Source of the DNA: Owenia fusiformis
Taxonomy: Eukaryota > Annelida > Polychaeta > Sabellida > Oweniidae
Assembly: GCA_903813345.2 (NCBI GenBank)
Contig: CAIIXF020000001.1
Location: 58,330,270 to 58,394,269 of the forward strand
DNA length: 64,000 nucleotides
Direction: 5' to 3'
Below the pieces are notes generated by a model that worked only from the letters and a program-made list of their open reading frames with translations, had not been told where the DNA came from and did not search any database. Below are positions 24,931-37,354 of the stretch, in pieces (the first letter of the stretch is position 1; every line of letters begins with the position of its first letter). Made by a program: the position numbers and the translations under genes.

Positions 24931-26038
24931 CAGGGTGGTCCAAAAAAAATTGGAACATTTGGTAATTGAACGCAAAACCTTTATTTTTTCTCTAAAATGC
25001 ACCAAAATTTTACTGAGCATAGTTCAGTCACTTATTTATCTGATGTAAAGTTTATAGGTGAAAACCACAAAGTTAATGCATTAAACTAGTCAATGTTTCA
25101 TAGGACCCCCTTTTCTTAAATATACACTTGTCAATTTTGCCGCTTCTTTTTCAAGTATTCTTTATTTCAAAGCTCTAATGAACATGATGATTGCTATATA
25201 CATTTTATAAAATCATATTCACTTGACAAGAGGTATTTACATCTCTGGTTTACAAGAAAACTATTTTGTTATTGTCAACTTAATATCCCAAAATCATTAT
25301 TTTTATTTAAGAGTAGGAAAGAAAGAACATGTCAGAGGTGAGCGATTGCATAACCTGTACAGCCACTAAACTGACAAAATCATTGTTTCCATTTTCAGTA
25401 AAAAGGCAAATGACTAGTTATTTACAAGGCTTTATTAGAGAGGCTTTTTAGAGACCAACTCTAAGCACATATAATATATCATTTATTTATGTTCTGGGAG
25501 ACTCCTTTATGATATTGATATACATATTTTGATATATTCAATGAATATTATTATTATTAGAACGAGAAAGGGGATGGGGCTTCATTTACCAGTCAAAACA
25601 GACTGCACTGGTCCTTGTTGAGAATATTCAATCAGTAATACACCCATTAATAGCCATCAAAATATGCTTGATACCCATACATTTTGGTAAACAAATGTTG
25701 AATATGTAACTAGATTTGATCTTCCAAGGCAAATATGTAAGAAGTTTGGTCAAGTTGAATTTTTTAATCAAGATTGCTTGGACAAAAACAAACAAACAGC
25801 AAAAGGATTAATCATTTCAAAACGGAGTCCCAGGCTTGAAGTTGTAATTCAGGAGAAGAGGGGTCATATCAAACATTGTCTGGTTTAATCCATAAACTTT
25901 GTTGTTTTCACCTATAAACTTTACATCAAATAAATGAGTGACTGAACAATACTCAGTAAAATTTTGGTGCATTTTAGAGAAAAAATAAAGGTTTTGCGTT
26001 CAATTAACAAATGTTCCAATTTTTTTTGGACCACCCTG
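24931..26038. mobile_element. Tc1/mariner-type TIR element, 1108 bp
   Basis: TIRs of about 150 bp beginning CAGGGTGGTCCAAAAAAAA and ending in its complement, flanked by TA. CAGGGTG termini with TA are typical of Tc1/mariner elements. The interior of about 800 bp has no transposase frame, so it is non-autonomous. It sits exactly at the TATA tail of the SINE. Confidence 0.88.
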
Positions 26039-26284
26039 TATATATATATATATATATCATGCTCTCCTTTACTCTCTCTGGGATTGATAAGTGAGGGAGC
26101 AATATTATATTAGAATTTTAGTTCTATGATCCTCAGGGCATTAGCCTGAAACCTATTTAATGCACAACTTTTAATAGTTTTAGAATTTTGAAATGTTAAG
26201 TTTTATTTGGGAATTCCCAACAATGGAGTTCATGAGAAATAAGCCTAAATTATTTTGAAAGTAACATTAGAACGTCAAAAGGAA

Positions 26285-27030
26285 TAAATACTACACGTCG
26301 CACGAAACTGGGGACAATTAGCGTAACATTATGGCGTCAAAAAACCAAAACAAAACAATGAGCACTATAGGGCGCAAACAGCATTACAACGTCAAAAACG
26401 ACAAGCGTCACATTTTTTACAAGTTTACTCAACCTAAAAATAAAATACTTTATCGTTATCTAATCTTTACAAAATTCACAGGGTAGCAAGATCTCGAGGA
26501 CAATATTTCTAAAATGTTTTTGAATTTTGAAAAACGGTCAAGAAATCCATTTGGGGCGTTAGTAAATATTGATATGTATGGAATTTGTGGTACAAAATCG
26601 ATGCGTCACATTTTTTCAAGTCTCGAAAACCAGCTCTTATTTTAATATTATTTGCAAAATAGACAACTGGTTATTGTTTTGTAAATTTCGCCATGACAAT
26701 ATTGTGCAGTTAATTTTTCTTTCAAATCAGACCTAAATTAGAAGGTTAAATGAAGGTAAACTTATTGCTCGTCCCATTCGCCTTCAAAACCTTACACAAT
26801 TTTTAGATTTTTAAAAGCGTTCGTTTTAAGATAATTTGAACTGTAGCCGTCAAGCAATTGTGACGTCATAAATGCACATGTTCGATTGAATAAAATGTGA
26901 AATTTTTGTGCGATTTTGATCATTATTTCAAAAGTTATCCCAATTTCAACGAGCCCCGTAAGCGCAAAGTGTTACGTCTTACAGCGTATTTGACGATGTC
27001 GGGGTATATTTAACTTTAAAAATATGTAGG
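26285..27030. repeat. Dispersed repeat, copy 2 (without foldback insertion)
   Basis: Homologous to 4970-6420 without the element at 5464-6314; provides the empty site at 26957-26962. Confidence 0.7.
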
Positions 27031-27807
27031 ATCCCATCAAAATTTTGAAGGAAAAATAATTTCACTGAAATGCAAATAAAAAATACTTCAAAAAGGTATA
27101 TAAAACACATAGTTAGCTTTTTAAATGAGGCAGAGATTAACGCTCAATGCTGAGATCAGCCCGCATTTCCCGAATTGTCCCCAGGTCCTTGCACGTCATA
27201 TGATAGTTTTTTAAGAATTCCCCGTTGTGATTTTCGTACAGTGACAAAATATTTTGAACATTCTTTGAAACGGCCCATGTGCTATAATGTTGGAATGCAT
27301 TTATATGTGCACTTAATTTCACTGGTATTTTAGGTCAGAGTCAATTTCCATTCTCATCTCCTGAGCGTCTCTTAAACAGAACAAATGCTATATGTGTTGT
27401 TTTAGTGGAAAAATTAAACTTATTAATTCACTTGGTACCATCTTCCACGGCGACATAAATACGCCTACACCAACCGGATTTTCATCCAATTTTGCAATTG
27501 TATATTCTCCTCGAGCAAGCAAAGATACTCCAAGATCTATATTCTACGGCAAATGGGTTTCAAACTAATTAACCGAGTGAAAATATACAAGTGTGCCAAT
27601 TTTGGGGAATTTTCTTCGTCCTAAATAATACCAAGTAGATCGATCAGCCCATTTTGAAAACACGTGTCTAAAAGCACACGTGTGTACAAAATATTTACAA
27701 CATTTCCCAGCAGGTGATACTGTCTAAGTGATGTGACGTCAATATGTACTTTATATCAATTATTTTTATCATAATGCACTGACAGTTTAAACGCAACATT
27801 CCATATA
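27031..27807. other. No supported gene
   Basis: An ORF on the minus strand (27137-27322, QHYSTWAVSKNVQNILSLYE, EMRADLSIER at the end) reads like possible protein but matches nothing I know and lacks clear splice sites. Confidence 0.35.
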
Positions 27808-29448
27808 CAGACTTGCCAACCTAAAATGAAAAATTTTCGGGAGATTTAAAAAAAATTGCGGTACTTTTACGGGAGTTTTTTTCAAAATCCGGTAGTTTTT
27901 GCGGGAGTTTTTTGAAAAAAACCGGGAGTTTTTACGGGAGATTTTTGAAAAAACGGTAGTTTTTACGGGAGATTTAAAAAAAACGGGAGTTTTTGCGGTA
28001 AATTTTGAAAAAAACGGGAGTTTTTACGGGAGATTTGAAAAAACGGGGGTTTTTACGGGAGATTTTTTAAAAAAGGTATTTTTCGCGGTAAATTTAAAAA
28101 AACGTGACTTTTCTACGGAAGATTTCAGAAAAAACGGGAGTTTTTTCGGTAGGTTCTGAAAAAACGGGAGTTTTTACGGTAGGTTTTAAAAAAAATGAGT
28201 TTTTGCGGTAGATTTTAAAAAAAAAAAACGGGAGTTTTACGGTAGATTTCTGAAAAACGGGAGTTTTTACGGTAGATTCTGAAAAAACGGGAGTTTTTAC
28301 GGTAGATTTCGGAAAAAACGGGAGTTTATACGGTAGATTTCTGAAAAAAACGGGAGATTTTACGGTAGATTTTGAAAAAACGGGAGTTTTTATGGTAGAT
28401 TTCTGAAAAACAGGAGTTTTTACTTTAGATTTTGAAAAAACGGGAGTTTTTACGGTAGATTTTGAAAGAATGGGAGTTTTTACGCCGCGGGTAGATTTCG
28501 GAAAAAACGGGAGTTTTTACAGTAGACTTCGGAAAAAACGGGAGTTCTTACGGTATGTTTCTGAAAAACGGGTGTTTTTACGGTAGATTTTGAAAAAAAA
28601 CGGAAGTTTTTACTTTAGATTTTGAAAAAAATGGGATTTTACGGTATGCCAAGGGCAATCTTCGTGAGGTTCCACTTTTAGGTTCGGTTTTTCGTGCATG
28701 AGCATTAAATCCAGCGATTTAATTGGTTGAAATTATTATGACGCATGCGCAGTTAATAAATTAATCAGAACTTATAATCTAAGATAGATGTCACTTACGT
28801 TCATTATTTCACAGCAGTTCCTACCCATAATGCGCCTAATATTGCGGGAATATTTTGTTTAGCGCCATATAAAAACAAAATGTATTCTCCCGACAGAAGT
28901 ATGACAGAATATGAACTGGCCCCCGTTTGTGAACATTTGGTGTGCAAACTTATACCGAACTGATCGCAGAAAAGCAATTTGAATCATGGGAATGACGTAC
29001 TTTTAAGTTATTTATGAAAGTATCGATAGTGAACCATGGGAGCCAATCCTTTTTGAAGTAAAAGAAAGAAGCGTGCCTGCAATAATCAAGGTCACAAATT
29101 TGTCAAATTCCTTTTAAATACGGTAGATTTCGACAGCAAAAAAACGGAGATTTTACGGGAGTTATACCAAGAATACGGGAGATTTTACGGGAGTTATACC
29201 AGAAAACGGGAGATTTTACGGGAGTTATACCAAGAATACGGGAGATTTTACGGGAGATTTCAGCAAAAATACGGGAGATTTTACGGCCATATTTTAAAAA
29301 AAATTACGGGAGATTTTAGTAGAAATACGGTACGGGAGTTTACGGGAGTTTTTACGGGAGAAAACGGTACGGGAGTTTGGTATTTTTTACGGAAAAACAA
29401 AAAATTTACGGGAGATTCCCGTAAAAAAACGGGAGGTTGGCAAGTCTG
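27808..29448. mobile_element. TIR element filled by a 30-bp satellite
   Basis: Ends CAGACTTGCCAACCT / AGGTTGGCAAGTCTG, flanked by 'atata' on both sides. About 27 copies of 'cgggagtttttacggtagat' plus 'tttgaaaaaa' (27840-28650), unique sequence (28650-29110), then a related array 'acgggagattttacgggagt' (29115-29440). The array extends the CCCG motif next to the right TIR. No transposase. Confidence 0.8.
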
Positions 29449-31498
29449 ATATACATGATATCAGGCGAAAATGGGAAAAACCAAAGTTAAGAGATGTAGC
29501 GTGGTTTGAGCCATTTTGAAGATAAGTTGTACAATATGTTGTAGTTTGTAGAATAAACACTATAAATAAACATTACATTTTTCGAGAATAATAATTATTT
29601 TATTGTTGAGTGACATTGCAAAACTCAGTGTGATATTGGATTGGAAATACGGGAAACAAAACACCTACTTTTTAAGTATATTTGCTCTTAAATTGAAGAA
29701 CACTTTTCCTGATTCAAGGGCGCTTGACTAACGTAGAAACATTACAATTATTCTAACTATCGCAGTTGAGAAAATTAGGCGTGCGGAAAGAATGGCTACT
29801 TTATATCCTGACATCGCATATCCTAATAGTATCTCGACACTGACGCAAATTGTAACATACAGATTGACATCAACCTCTTGCCACATATTGTAATATTTAC
29901 ATACTGACATGAACATACGGACACAGAGTAGCCATAATGTATCACGGCCTGTTATCAAATTATCACCATACTGATACAATATTATGTAACAATACGCATG
30001 TGCATCCTGACATCGCAAAAGTGGTACATAGTGTAGCATATTTATCCTGACTCCACAAGATGACACGAGTTGACATAAAGTCATAAAGAAATAGCTAACA
30101 TCAAATTGCGTAATGGCCTAGGTTATGACATACTCGCAAAGTATTGCTTACACATCACAATCTGAACATACTGCTATTATTAAAATGACAGATGAAGTGG
30201 AAGATTCCAGGTATTATAAGCTATTACTGTTACAAAGACACGTAACATTTAGAGCCATTATTCTCCAGCGAGCTTAACGCTTTTCCATGTTCAATTGTGT
30301 AGAGAGCAAGTTAATCTTAATACGTACAATGGAAATGCTACTATTGTTAAAGGCATATTCCTGTCGTAATCAACCCAGAATATAATTCTAGTTTATACTT
30401 TATGACTTCTCTTACGTAGTTCATAAACAAGATTAGCAACAATGTATAAAAATAGGTTTTCAATTAAGAATAGACGTGTAGGCTTCTCATGGGCGTTTGC
30501 ATCGAAGCGAGCCCCATAAAGTGGAGAACGGGGTTCACCCCCGAAATTTTTAAAAATTCACATTCAGTAGGACGACACATGGTGCATTCTAAGCTTTTTA
30601 AACTATAATACAAAATTGCTTTTTTCTTTTTTGTTGGGGGTCACCCCTGGCTACGCCCATGACTTCTAGTAAAATATATTCCAAAAATATATTACGCCCA
30701 TGACTTCTAGTAAAATATATTCCAAAAATCCTTAATATCTCCATGATATGTGTAACATCTACAATTTGTATTCTATACCTGGCTACTGTTTATTGATATA
30801 AAGAAGATTTTTAAAAACGCCGAAAACACGATACAACCTAAATGCCTGGAAGGAACATAACTCCTAATTTCAGGTGTGATGCCAGGGAGGTTAGGCTACA
30901 AGAGAACTTGTGGATGAATGTGTACAATTATGGTCCTCAGCATGGGGATTAGTTCTCCCTTTAGTAGGGAACGTATTTTTCATATCTTCGGTGTACCATA
31001 GATAACAATATATTTAAACCTTATAAAACAACAGTGCAGTGAAATTGTCAAATGGTAAACTGTAAACTGGTAAAAGTGTTACCTTTTTAAAGGTTCCATT
31101 TTGCTGTGTGTAAATTAAAACAAAATCTCTTTGTTTTGATTCGTCAGAATTTATCATTTTTGTTTTGAACAACTGACAAATTTTGACTTTAACACTGATA
31201 TGTCTGTATGTGCCCTGTATATCGTTTTTTATACTGATTTTAGAAAAAACTATAATATATAATTCAAAACGTCATACTAACAATTAAAAGATGTTCCTGA
31301 ACGCCAGGCGCCTCTCAAATATAAAGCACCAATCCAATATATTTAAATAGACAATCAACAATTGTAATCGGAGTGAACGTGTAATCCTTAAATGATTGCT
31401 TCATTTTGGTCAGAAATTATTATTACAATTGTCTTTAATAATATTAACTACATGATCAACGACGTATTTTTCATATGTTCGGTGTACCATATTGAACA
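29449..31498. other. No gene; one short direct duplication
   Basis: About 2 kb AT-rich. 'acgcccatgacttctagtaa' with the following 'aatatattccaaaaat' is duplicated at 30654-30728. 'ggggtcacccctggctacgc' before it resembles a transposon end; no partner was fixed. Confidence 0.5.
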
Positions 31499-31501
31499 TT
31501 A

Positions 31502-32926
31502 TGGTACGTTCACACCAACGGCGCTTTGATGGCGCTTTAAAGCGGCTTGTAAAGCGGCACCAAAGCGTAACAAAGCTTAATTAAAGCGTCGGGGTCGTAA
31601 TAGGTCGTAGAAAAGCTCGGGAGTAAAGCGGGATATTCGGCAAGAGCGCTAAAAAATTTAAACTGTTTAAGCGTTCGCACCAACGGCGCTTTGATGGCGC
31701 TTTAAAGCGGATTGTAAAGCGGCACCAAAGCGTAACAAAGCTTGATTAAAGCGTCGGGATCGTAATAGGTCGTAGAGAAGTTCGGAGTAAAGCGGGATAT
31801 TCGGCAAGAGCGCCAAAAAATGTTAAACTGTTTAAAAATTTTGGGCGCTCTGTTACGAATCGATTAAGCGCCGAGAGCGTATCAAAGCTTAACAAACCGT
31901 AACAAAGCTCAACAAAGCTTGACTCAAAGCGTAGGAAAGCTTAACACAGCTTGGTTCAAAGCGGGGACCCCAGTCTATTCACGGTTTGTTACCACTTGAC
32001 ACGCTTCGTTAAGATGTCTCAAGATTTGCTACGATCTGGCATGAAGATCTGACACGAGGTCAGACGCTTTCATCAATATCTGACACTCTTTGTTACACTT
32101 TCCTGAGGGACTCTCAAGCTTTCCAACGAATTGAGACGCTTTAATCAAGGATTGAAACGCTTTGCTAGGCTTTGTTACGCTTGAAAGTTTTCACACGCTA
32201 TATCACGCCGTGCGACAAACGTCATGTCTTCTTCAGATAGGTCATGCTCTGGTCCATCTCGAATTTCTGGATCTCGTTGTTCTGCCATCGTGTTCTCGAG
32301 TCAAAGATGCAATGGTTTTATGGATCTACTGCATCTTTATATAGTCATTGGATCAAAAGCGGCATGGAATCGGCGATCTCGACATTTTCCAATGCGTGAC
32401 AGAGCTTAACAGAGCGTAACAATGCACAACAGAGTTTTGCAATCGTATCAGAGCCTGATTTAAAGCGTCATAATCGCATCAAAGCGTAATAATGCTTATC
32501 AAAGCTTTTCAAAGCGTGATTTCAAGCGTAACAAAGCCTGATCAAAGTGGGATCAAAGCGTGAGGAACCTTTTAGAGCTATGTTAAGCTTTCCTACGCTT
32601 TGGATCAAGTTTTTCTGAGCTTTGTTACGGTTTGTTAAGCTTTGATACGCTCTCGGCGCTTAATCGATTCGTAACAGAGCGCCCAAATTTTTTAAGAGTT
32701 TAAAATTTTTTGGCGCTCTTGCCGAATATCCCGTTTTACTCTGAGCTTTTCTACGACCTATTACGACCCCGACGCTTTAATCAAACTTTGTTACGCTTTG
32801 GTGCCGCTTTACAAGCCGCTTTAAAGCGCCATCAAAGCGCCGTTGGTATGAAGAAAAATGACAAAAATGACGGCGCTTTGCTCGCCGATTTAAAGCGTGG
32901 CATTCGCCGTTGGTGTGAACGTACCT
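31502..32926. mobile_element. Harbinger-like TIR element made of AAAGCG motifs
   Basis: Ends GGTACGTTCACACCAACGGC / GCCGTTGGTGTGAACGTACC with 'tta' on both sides (31499-31501, 32927-32929), fitting the 3-bp target of PIF/Harbinger. The left end segment is repeated in tandem (31503 and 31675). The interior has dozens of 'aaagcgtaacaaagctt' variants, in one orientation on the left half and inverted on the right. Confidence 0.8.
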
Positions 32927-33046
32927 TTAACAATAAAACATACATAATTCATATGTTATGCATATAATCCAACACATGTTTCTGTTTGATCATACGGGTG
33001 ATATTTCATTTCATGCAGTAATGTTGAAATAAGTGAATTCTGTTAA

Positions 33047-33190
33047 CTAATAGTATCAATATTATTGAACAGAGAGCATGTACAATTATCGCATCACAAA
33101 CAGAAATATACCTCGACCTTCAAGTGAGGTCATTTCCGTGTTTGTGATGTGATAATCCTACATGTTCTCTGTTTGATATGATATTGATAA
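33047..33190. repeat. Imperfect palindrome, 140 bp
   Basis: 'acagagagcatgta' and 'atcgcatcacaaacag' pair with 'tgtttgtgatgtgataat' and 'tacatgttctctgt' around 'ctcgaccttcaagtgagg'. Hairpin-type MITE or foldback remnant. Confidence 0.7.
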
Positions 33191-33672
33191 AATTAGTAAT
33201 AGAAATGGAAATTATCAATTATTTGATACTTTTCTTATTTCTATTAGTGGAGAACATTACACGTTATTAGTTTAGCTACATGCGTTTAAGAGAACTAGTG
33301 CGTGGATTTGGAATATGGTCCTTTTAGTTCTTCTCTTCGTATCACGTACATGCCCATTAGAGTATAAAATTACCTGTAAAAATACCTGTAAAAAGCTCCA
33401 CGAAAAATGGGGGGAGAGAGACAGTAGACCTTTAAATTCAGATTTGACCTTTCCCTTTAACATTTCAGAGGTCAAGGTTATTGATCTAGGTCAGCTAAAA
33501 TGGGCGCAATAAGATTGATTGCAAATTGAAATGTCTATTTATGACTTGCAATACCATTCTTTAGTGAACGTAAAGCAAAAAATACCCCCAGTGTCAATGC
33601 CAGGACGGTAGCATATTGAAACTGAATTACATGGCCTATATATTATGAAATTATGGTTATGTTGGCCACCTC
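33191..33672. other. No feature recognised
   Basis: Short overlapping ORFs on both strands at 33272-33512 without similarity. Confidence 0.45.
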
Positions 33673-34425
33673 TTAAATAAAGGAGTGGTATCGATATGGT
33701 GAACTTTTTGAAAACACGTTTCTCTTAAACCAGTCATAAAAAAATCTAAAAATTTAACACATCGTCAATTTAATGGTCATCTTTTGAATGGTAACAATAT
33801 AATTTGAAAAATATATGTATACTTTCATCTTTGTTGTTTTAGAAAACACATCAAACACTTGTTTTGTTCTTGGTATCATGTTTCCAGACAAAATGAAACA
33901 TTTTTCGAACCTAATTGGAACAAAACGACATAACAATAAACACAACATGTTTAGGTCTCTCAATATTGTAATTGTACAAAGGAAATTTGTTTTGATTTTA
34001 AAAAAGTATCTTGTTAATGAAATTGATTTTTATCTATTTTTTTTGGGGGGGGGGTTGCTTTAATGTTTTGAATACTTTTTTAAAATCAACCTAAAATTCC
34101 TTTGTATAACTATAATATTGAGAGGTCTAAAACATGCTGTATATGCTATTTTGTTCCAACAAGGTTCGGAAAGACATTTTATTTCATCCTCAAGAATTGG
34201 TAGAATGGAACAAAAAACAATTGCACTAAAACAAAAAATGTTAACAAAAACAGTTATATAAAATATTTCTCAATAATTTTCGCATTAAATTGTTGTCAAT
34301 CAGTCAACAATAAATAAAATACCGTGTTATTTACAGAATGTTTTCAATAAATGGTTTAAGAGAAAAAACATTGTTGAATTCAGTTCACCATATCGATACC
34401 TATCCTTTAGTCTTAAAATCATAAT
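33673..34425. mobile_element. Foldback element, about 750 bp
   Basis: Arms of about 350 bp meet at a G run (34043-34055). Ends 'ggtatcgatatggtgaac' and 'gttcaccatatcgatacc'; inside 'gaggtctaaaacatgctgta' pairs imperfectly with 'aacatgtttaggtctctc'. The target duplication is not fixed. Confidence 0.75.
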
Positions 34426-36031
34426 AAAAATAAGCGTTTTGTTTTAATAACAAATTCTCCCTATTTTTCTGATGCTGCTTCGCAAAATTCCAAATACTAC
34501 CCTTTTGTGCTGTTTCAAAATTATTATATGTAAGCTACTCAATATGTTGTAACTCTTAATGAGAACCATCACTCTTGCTTTCTAAAATTGATTTAATTAA
34601 CTGCATCAAAGATTAAAAACATCATTTTACTTTATTAATGCCCTACCCAAATGATCTAATTGAGAAGCGGCATTAACATTGATCAATGCTTATTCCGCGC
34701 AATGATCGTCATTTCGAGTCATAGAGAGAGAATATTACTCCCAAACCACTATCTGTTCTATCTGTTCTCAATTTCTGCATATCAAGTTCACTAAATAAGC
34801 CTCATGAAAAATGTACAGAATGGGGATCAATTTTGAAAGCATCCTTTAACTGTATTATATACACAGTTAAACATGTATATCCGAACACCTTACTAATCCG
34901 AACACCTCTCAATGTGAACACTTTTTTCCACCTCAGTCCCAAACTTGTTATCTCCCATCTGCCCACATTAGTATAATGCTCTTAGCATTATGCTAATATG
35001 TTTAACAGAGTAGCTTTGTAAAGAAAATGCGTTGTAATAATTACTTGGATACGATGATGACAGAATCAATGAGCAATGTTTCTCAACTAAGAACTAAGCA
35101 ATATGTCTCTGGTTCTGTAATTAAAACGAATTTCTCATCTTAATTGCCATTTGAATTTTACAAAGCACAGGTAATACAGGTATAATATTTGTAATCTACT
35201 TATAATTACCCTCAATTAGAATTTAATAAAGATATGCTTTGGAGATTTCTCAAAATTATTTATCACTAAACATGTATCCAGCCAAAAATCGCTAGTATTT
35301 GAGCTATTGTGCGGATAGACAGACGGAAGGACTGTTTGATGGATGGCTTTACTATATCCCTTATGACATTCGTTTGTTAGGATAATAAAACAAATAAGCT
35401 CCATGAATTATATATGTTTTGGTGAGTGATCAGCACAAAATACACAATATATTTTTTGCTCATTCTGCATTTGCTCTGCTACATCGATGGAACACGGTTA
35501 AACCGAATTTTTTTCTTGAGCATACTTAGCTCTCAGTTAATAGTTTCCCACAAATGGGTAACTCAGATGTGCCATGTGCCAAGAATAAAACGTTATTGAG
35601 TGCTAGTAAATATGGAGCTTGACTCCACTATGTCTGTCAAACAGTAAGAAAGCACATCAGATGTCCATTGTAATAATATCGAGGATGTATATTCTGATAT
35701 TATACTATCTTAGAGGCTCATTCAGGCCTCATAGCATCAGCAATGAGATTCTTAATGCCACTTTCACAAATTGACTCTCCCTTTCATTAGGAAAATATTA
35801 ATCAAGGTTTTGTTTTGACAATATAGACTACGGTCATATCTAGTTATCTGTGTCTAAATTCGTTAAAAATAATGCTTTTGTGTCTAAAAATCAAGCTGCT
35901 ATCACCCCCAAAATGCAATCTGATTTTCATCACAAATAATTGCATTGTGTGGTTCAAATCATTATCATCATCTCTCCGGAGAATTAACACATACAAAACA
36001 AGCCAAGTACCACAATTCAGTTGTGTATGCA
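34426..36031. other. No gene; repeat fragments only
   Basis: 34880-34930 has 'tatccgaacacc' repeats like the single end of a TIR element; 35316-35395 is a diverged copy of the 'ctatatccc...ggataataa' end. Nothing coding. Confidence 0.45.
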
Positions 36032-36545
36032 ATATGTCATTTCCCATAATTCTGTATGGTTAATGCATTTTCAATACAAAGTAGGCTTCAGCTAACATTC
36101 CAGAATTCTGCATGGTGCAAGCCTTGTCAAAGATTGATTGTTTGCCATAATTCTGTATTGTTAATTTATTTTGAATACAAATTAAAAATTAGACAACATC
36201 TCAGAATTCAGCATGACAGGTGCCATGTCATATACACATAAAGTAGGTCATTTCCCATAATTCTGTATGGTCAATTCATTTTCAATACAAAGTAGGTTTA
36301 AGCCCACATCCAGCAAATCAACATGAGAGCCATGTCATATACACACGAAGTAGGTCATTTCCCATAATTTTGAATGGTCAATTCACTTTCAATACAAATC
36401 AACATGAGAGCCATGTCATATACACACAAAGTAGGTCATTTCCCATAATTTTGTATGGTCAATTCATTTTCAATACAAAGTAGACTATAGCCCACATCCT
36501 GCAAATCAACATGATGAGAGCCATGTCATCTCCATACAAAGTATG
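36032..36545. repeat. Tandem array of about 85-110 bp units
   Basis: About six copies of 'gtcatttcccataattctgt', 'tcaattcattttcaatacaa' and 'gagagccatgtcatatacac'. Lies just downstream of the UCKL1 3' end. Confidence 0.85.
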
Positions 36546-37277
36546 CCATAATCTACAGAGCATTGATCTTTACATCCGCAGCCACCCAATAAAATCTTTG
36601 ACAAATTAGGAATTCCTTCAACATTGGTATAACTTCCTCATAATCAATAGTCTATTAAGCATCCTCTAAAGAGAGTAAGATGTGATTTTTGCCATCATAA
36701 AGAATAAGGAAAATCTGGAAATTTTTGAGATTCCTCAGTTTTATTACATTTTGAACATGCATGATTCAAGACAGAACATCTTTGTTTTTTATGGCAAAGG
36801 AACTATACATAAAAATAAACCGCATTTTAAACTCTCATAATGTTGCCTTCTTGTCATAAAAGTCACTATTGGATCGGCCATATCCGACACTATACCGTAT
36901 GCTCGTCAATCTGCTAAGTAAGCGTCTAACTTAGAAGTCAGTGAGCAAATACAATTATAGCTATTTTGAGAATATCATAGATTTTCTTATTAGTATGCCT
37001 CTGTAATGTTATAAATCCATCAGGTTGACTTTGTCAGATCTTTGAATAGGCCTCCATGGATGGAAACCACAGATAAAGACATTAATCTCCATTCTCCAAA
37101 CTACTGACATAATCCAAGTTCCGATCAATAATTTGAAAATTGAGGCACCTCTATCCATATAAAGAAGATTTCACACAGCTATAGAAATCTTCCTTATTTG
37201 CACCTGTATGTGTGATTAAGATGCATTTTAAGCTTGGATTTCAGATAAATAAATATCCTAGGAAAGTTTATGTTTGT
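36546..37277 (-). other. Probable UCKL1 3' UTR and flank
   Basis: No ORF. Contains the candidate AATAAA at 36745-36740. Confidence 0.4.
36740..36745 (-). terminator. Candidate UCKL1 poly(A) signal
   Basis: AATAAA on the minus strand, about 530 bp downstream of the UCKL1 stop codon. No other evidence supports its use, and other A/T hexamers nearby could serve instead. Confidence 0.3.
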
Positions 37278-37354
37278 TCAGTCTATAGTGAACACTCCAC
37301 TGTCTATGTCATCAAGCTCTAGGCCAGTTCCAAAGAATCGGTCTCCAAAGTTAC
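37278..37354 (-). CDS. UCKL1: UCKL1 terminal coding exon
   Basis: The acceptor is GTTTCAG|GTAACT; two bases complete Gly, then [20 protein letters not shown] and FTID before TGA. The PGIGNFGDR-FGT sequence across the junction is the C-terminal signature of the UPRT fold. The short acidic tail resembles that of other UCKL1 proteins. Confidence 0.93.

Noticed and set aside
27137-27322. Possible exon on the minus strand
   Set aside because: Protein-like composition but no recognisable family, acceptor or neighbouring exon.
27899-28159. ORF of 86 codons rich in Glu-Lys-Thr-Gly-Val-Phe repeats
   Set aside because: Product of a 30-bp satellite whose length is a multiple of three.
34880-34930. TIR end with 'tccgaacacc' repeats
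   Set aside because: Only one end was found; no partner, no target duplication.
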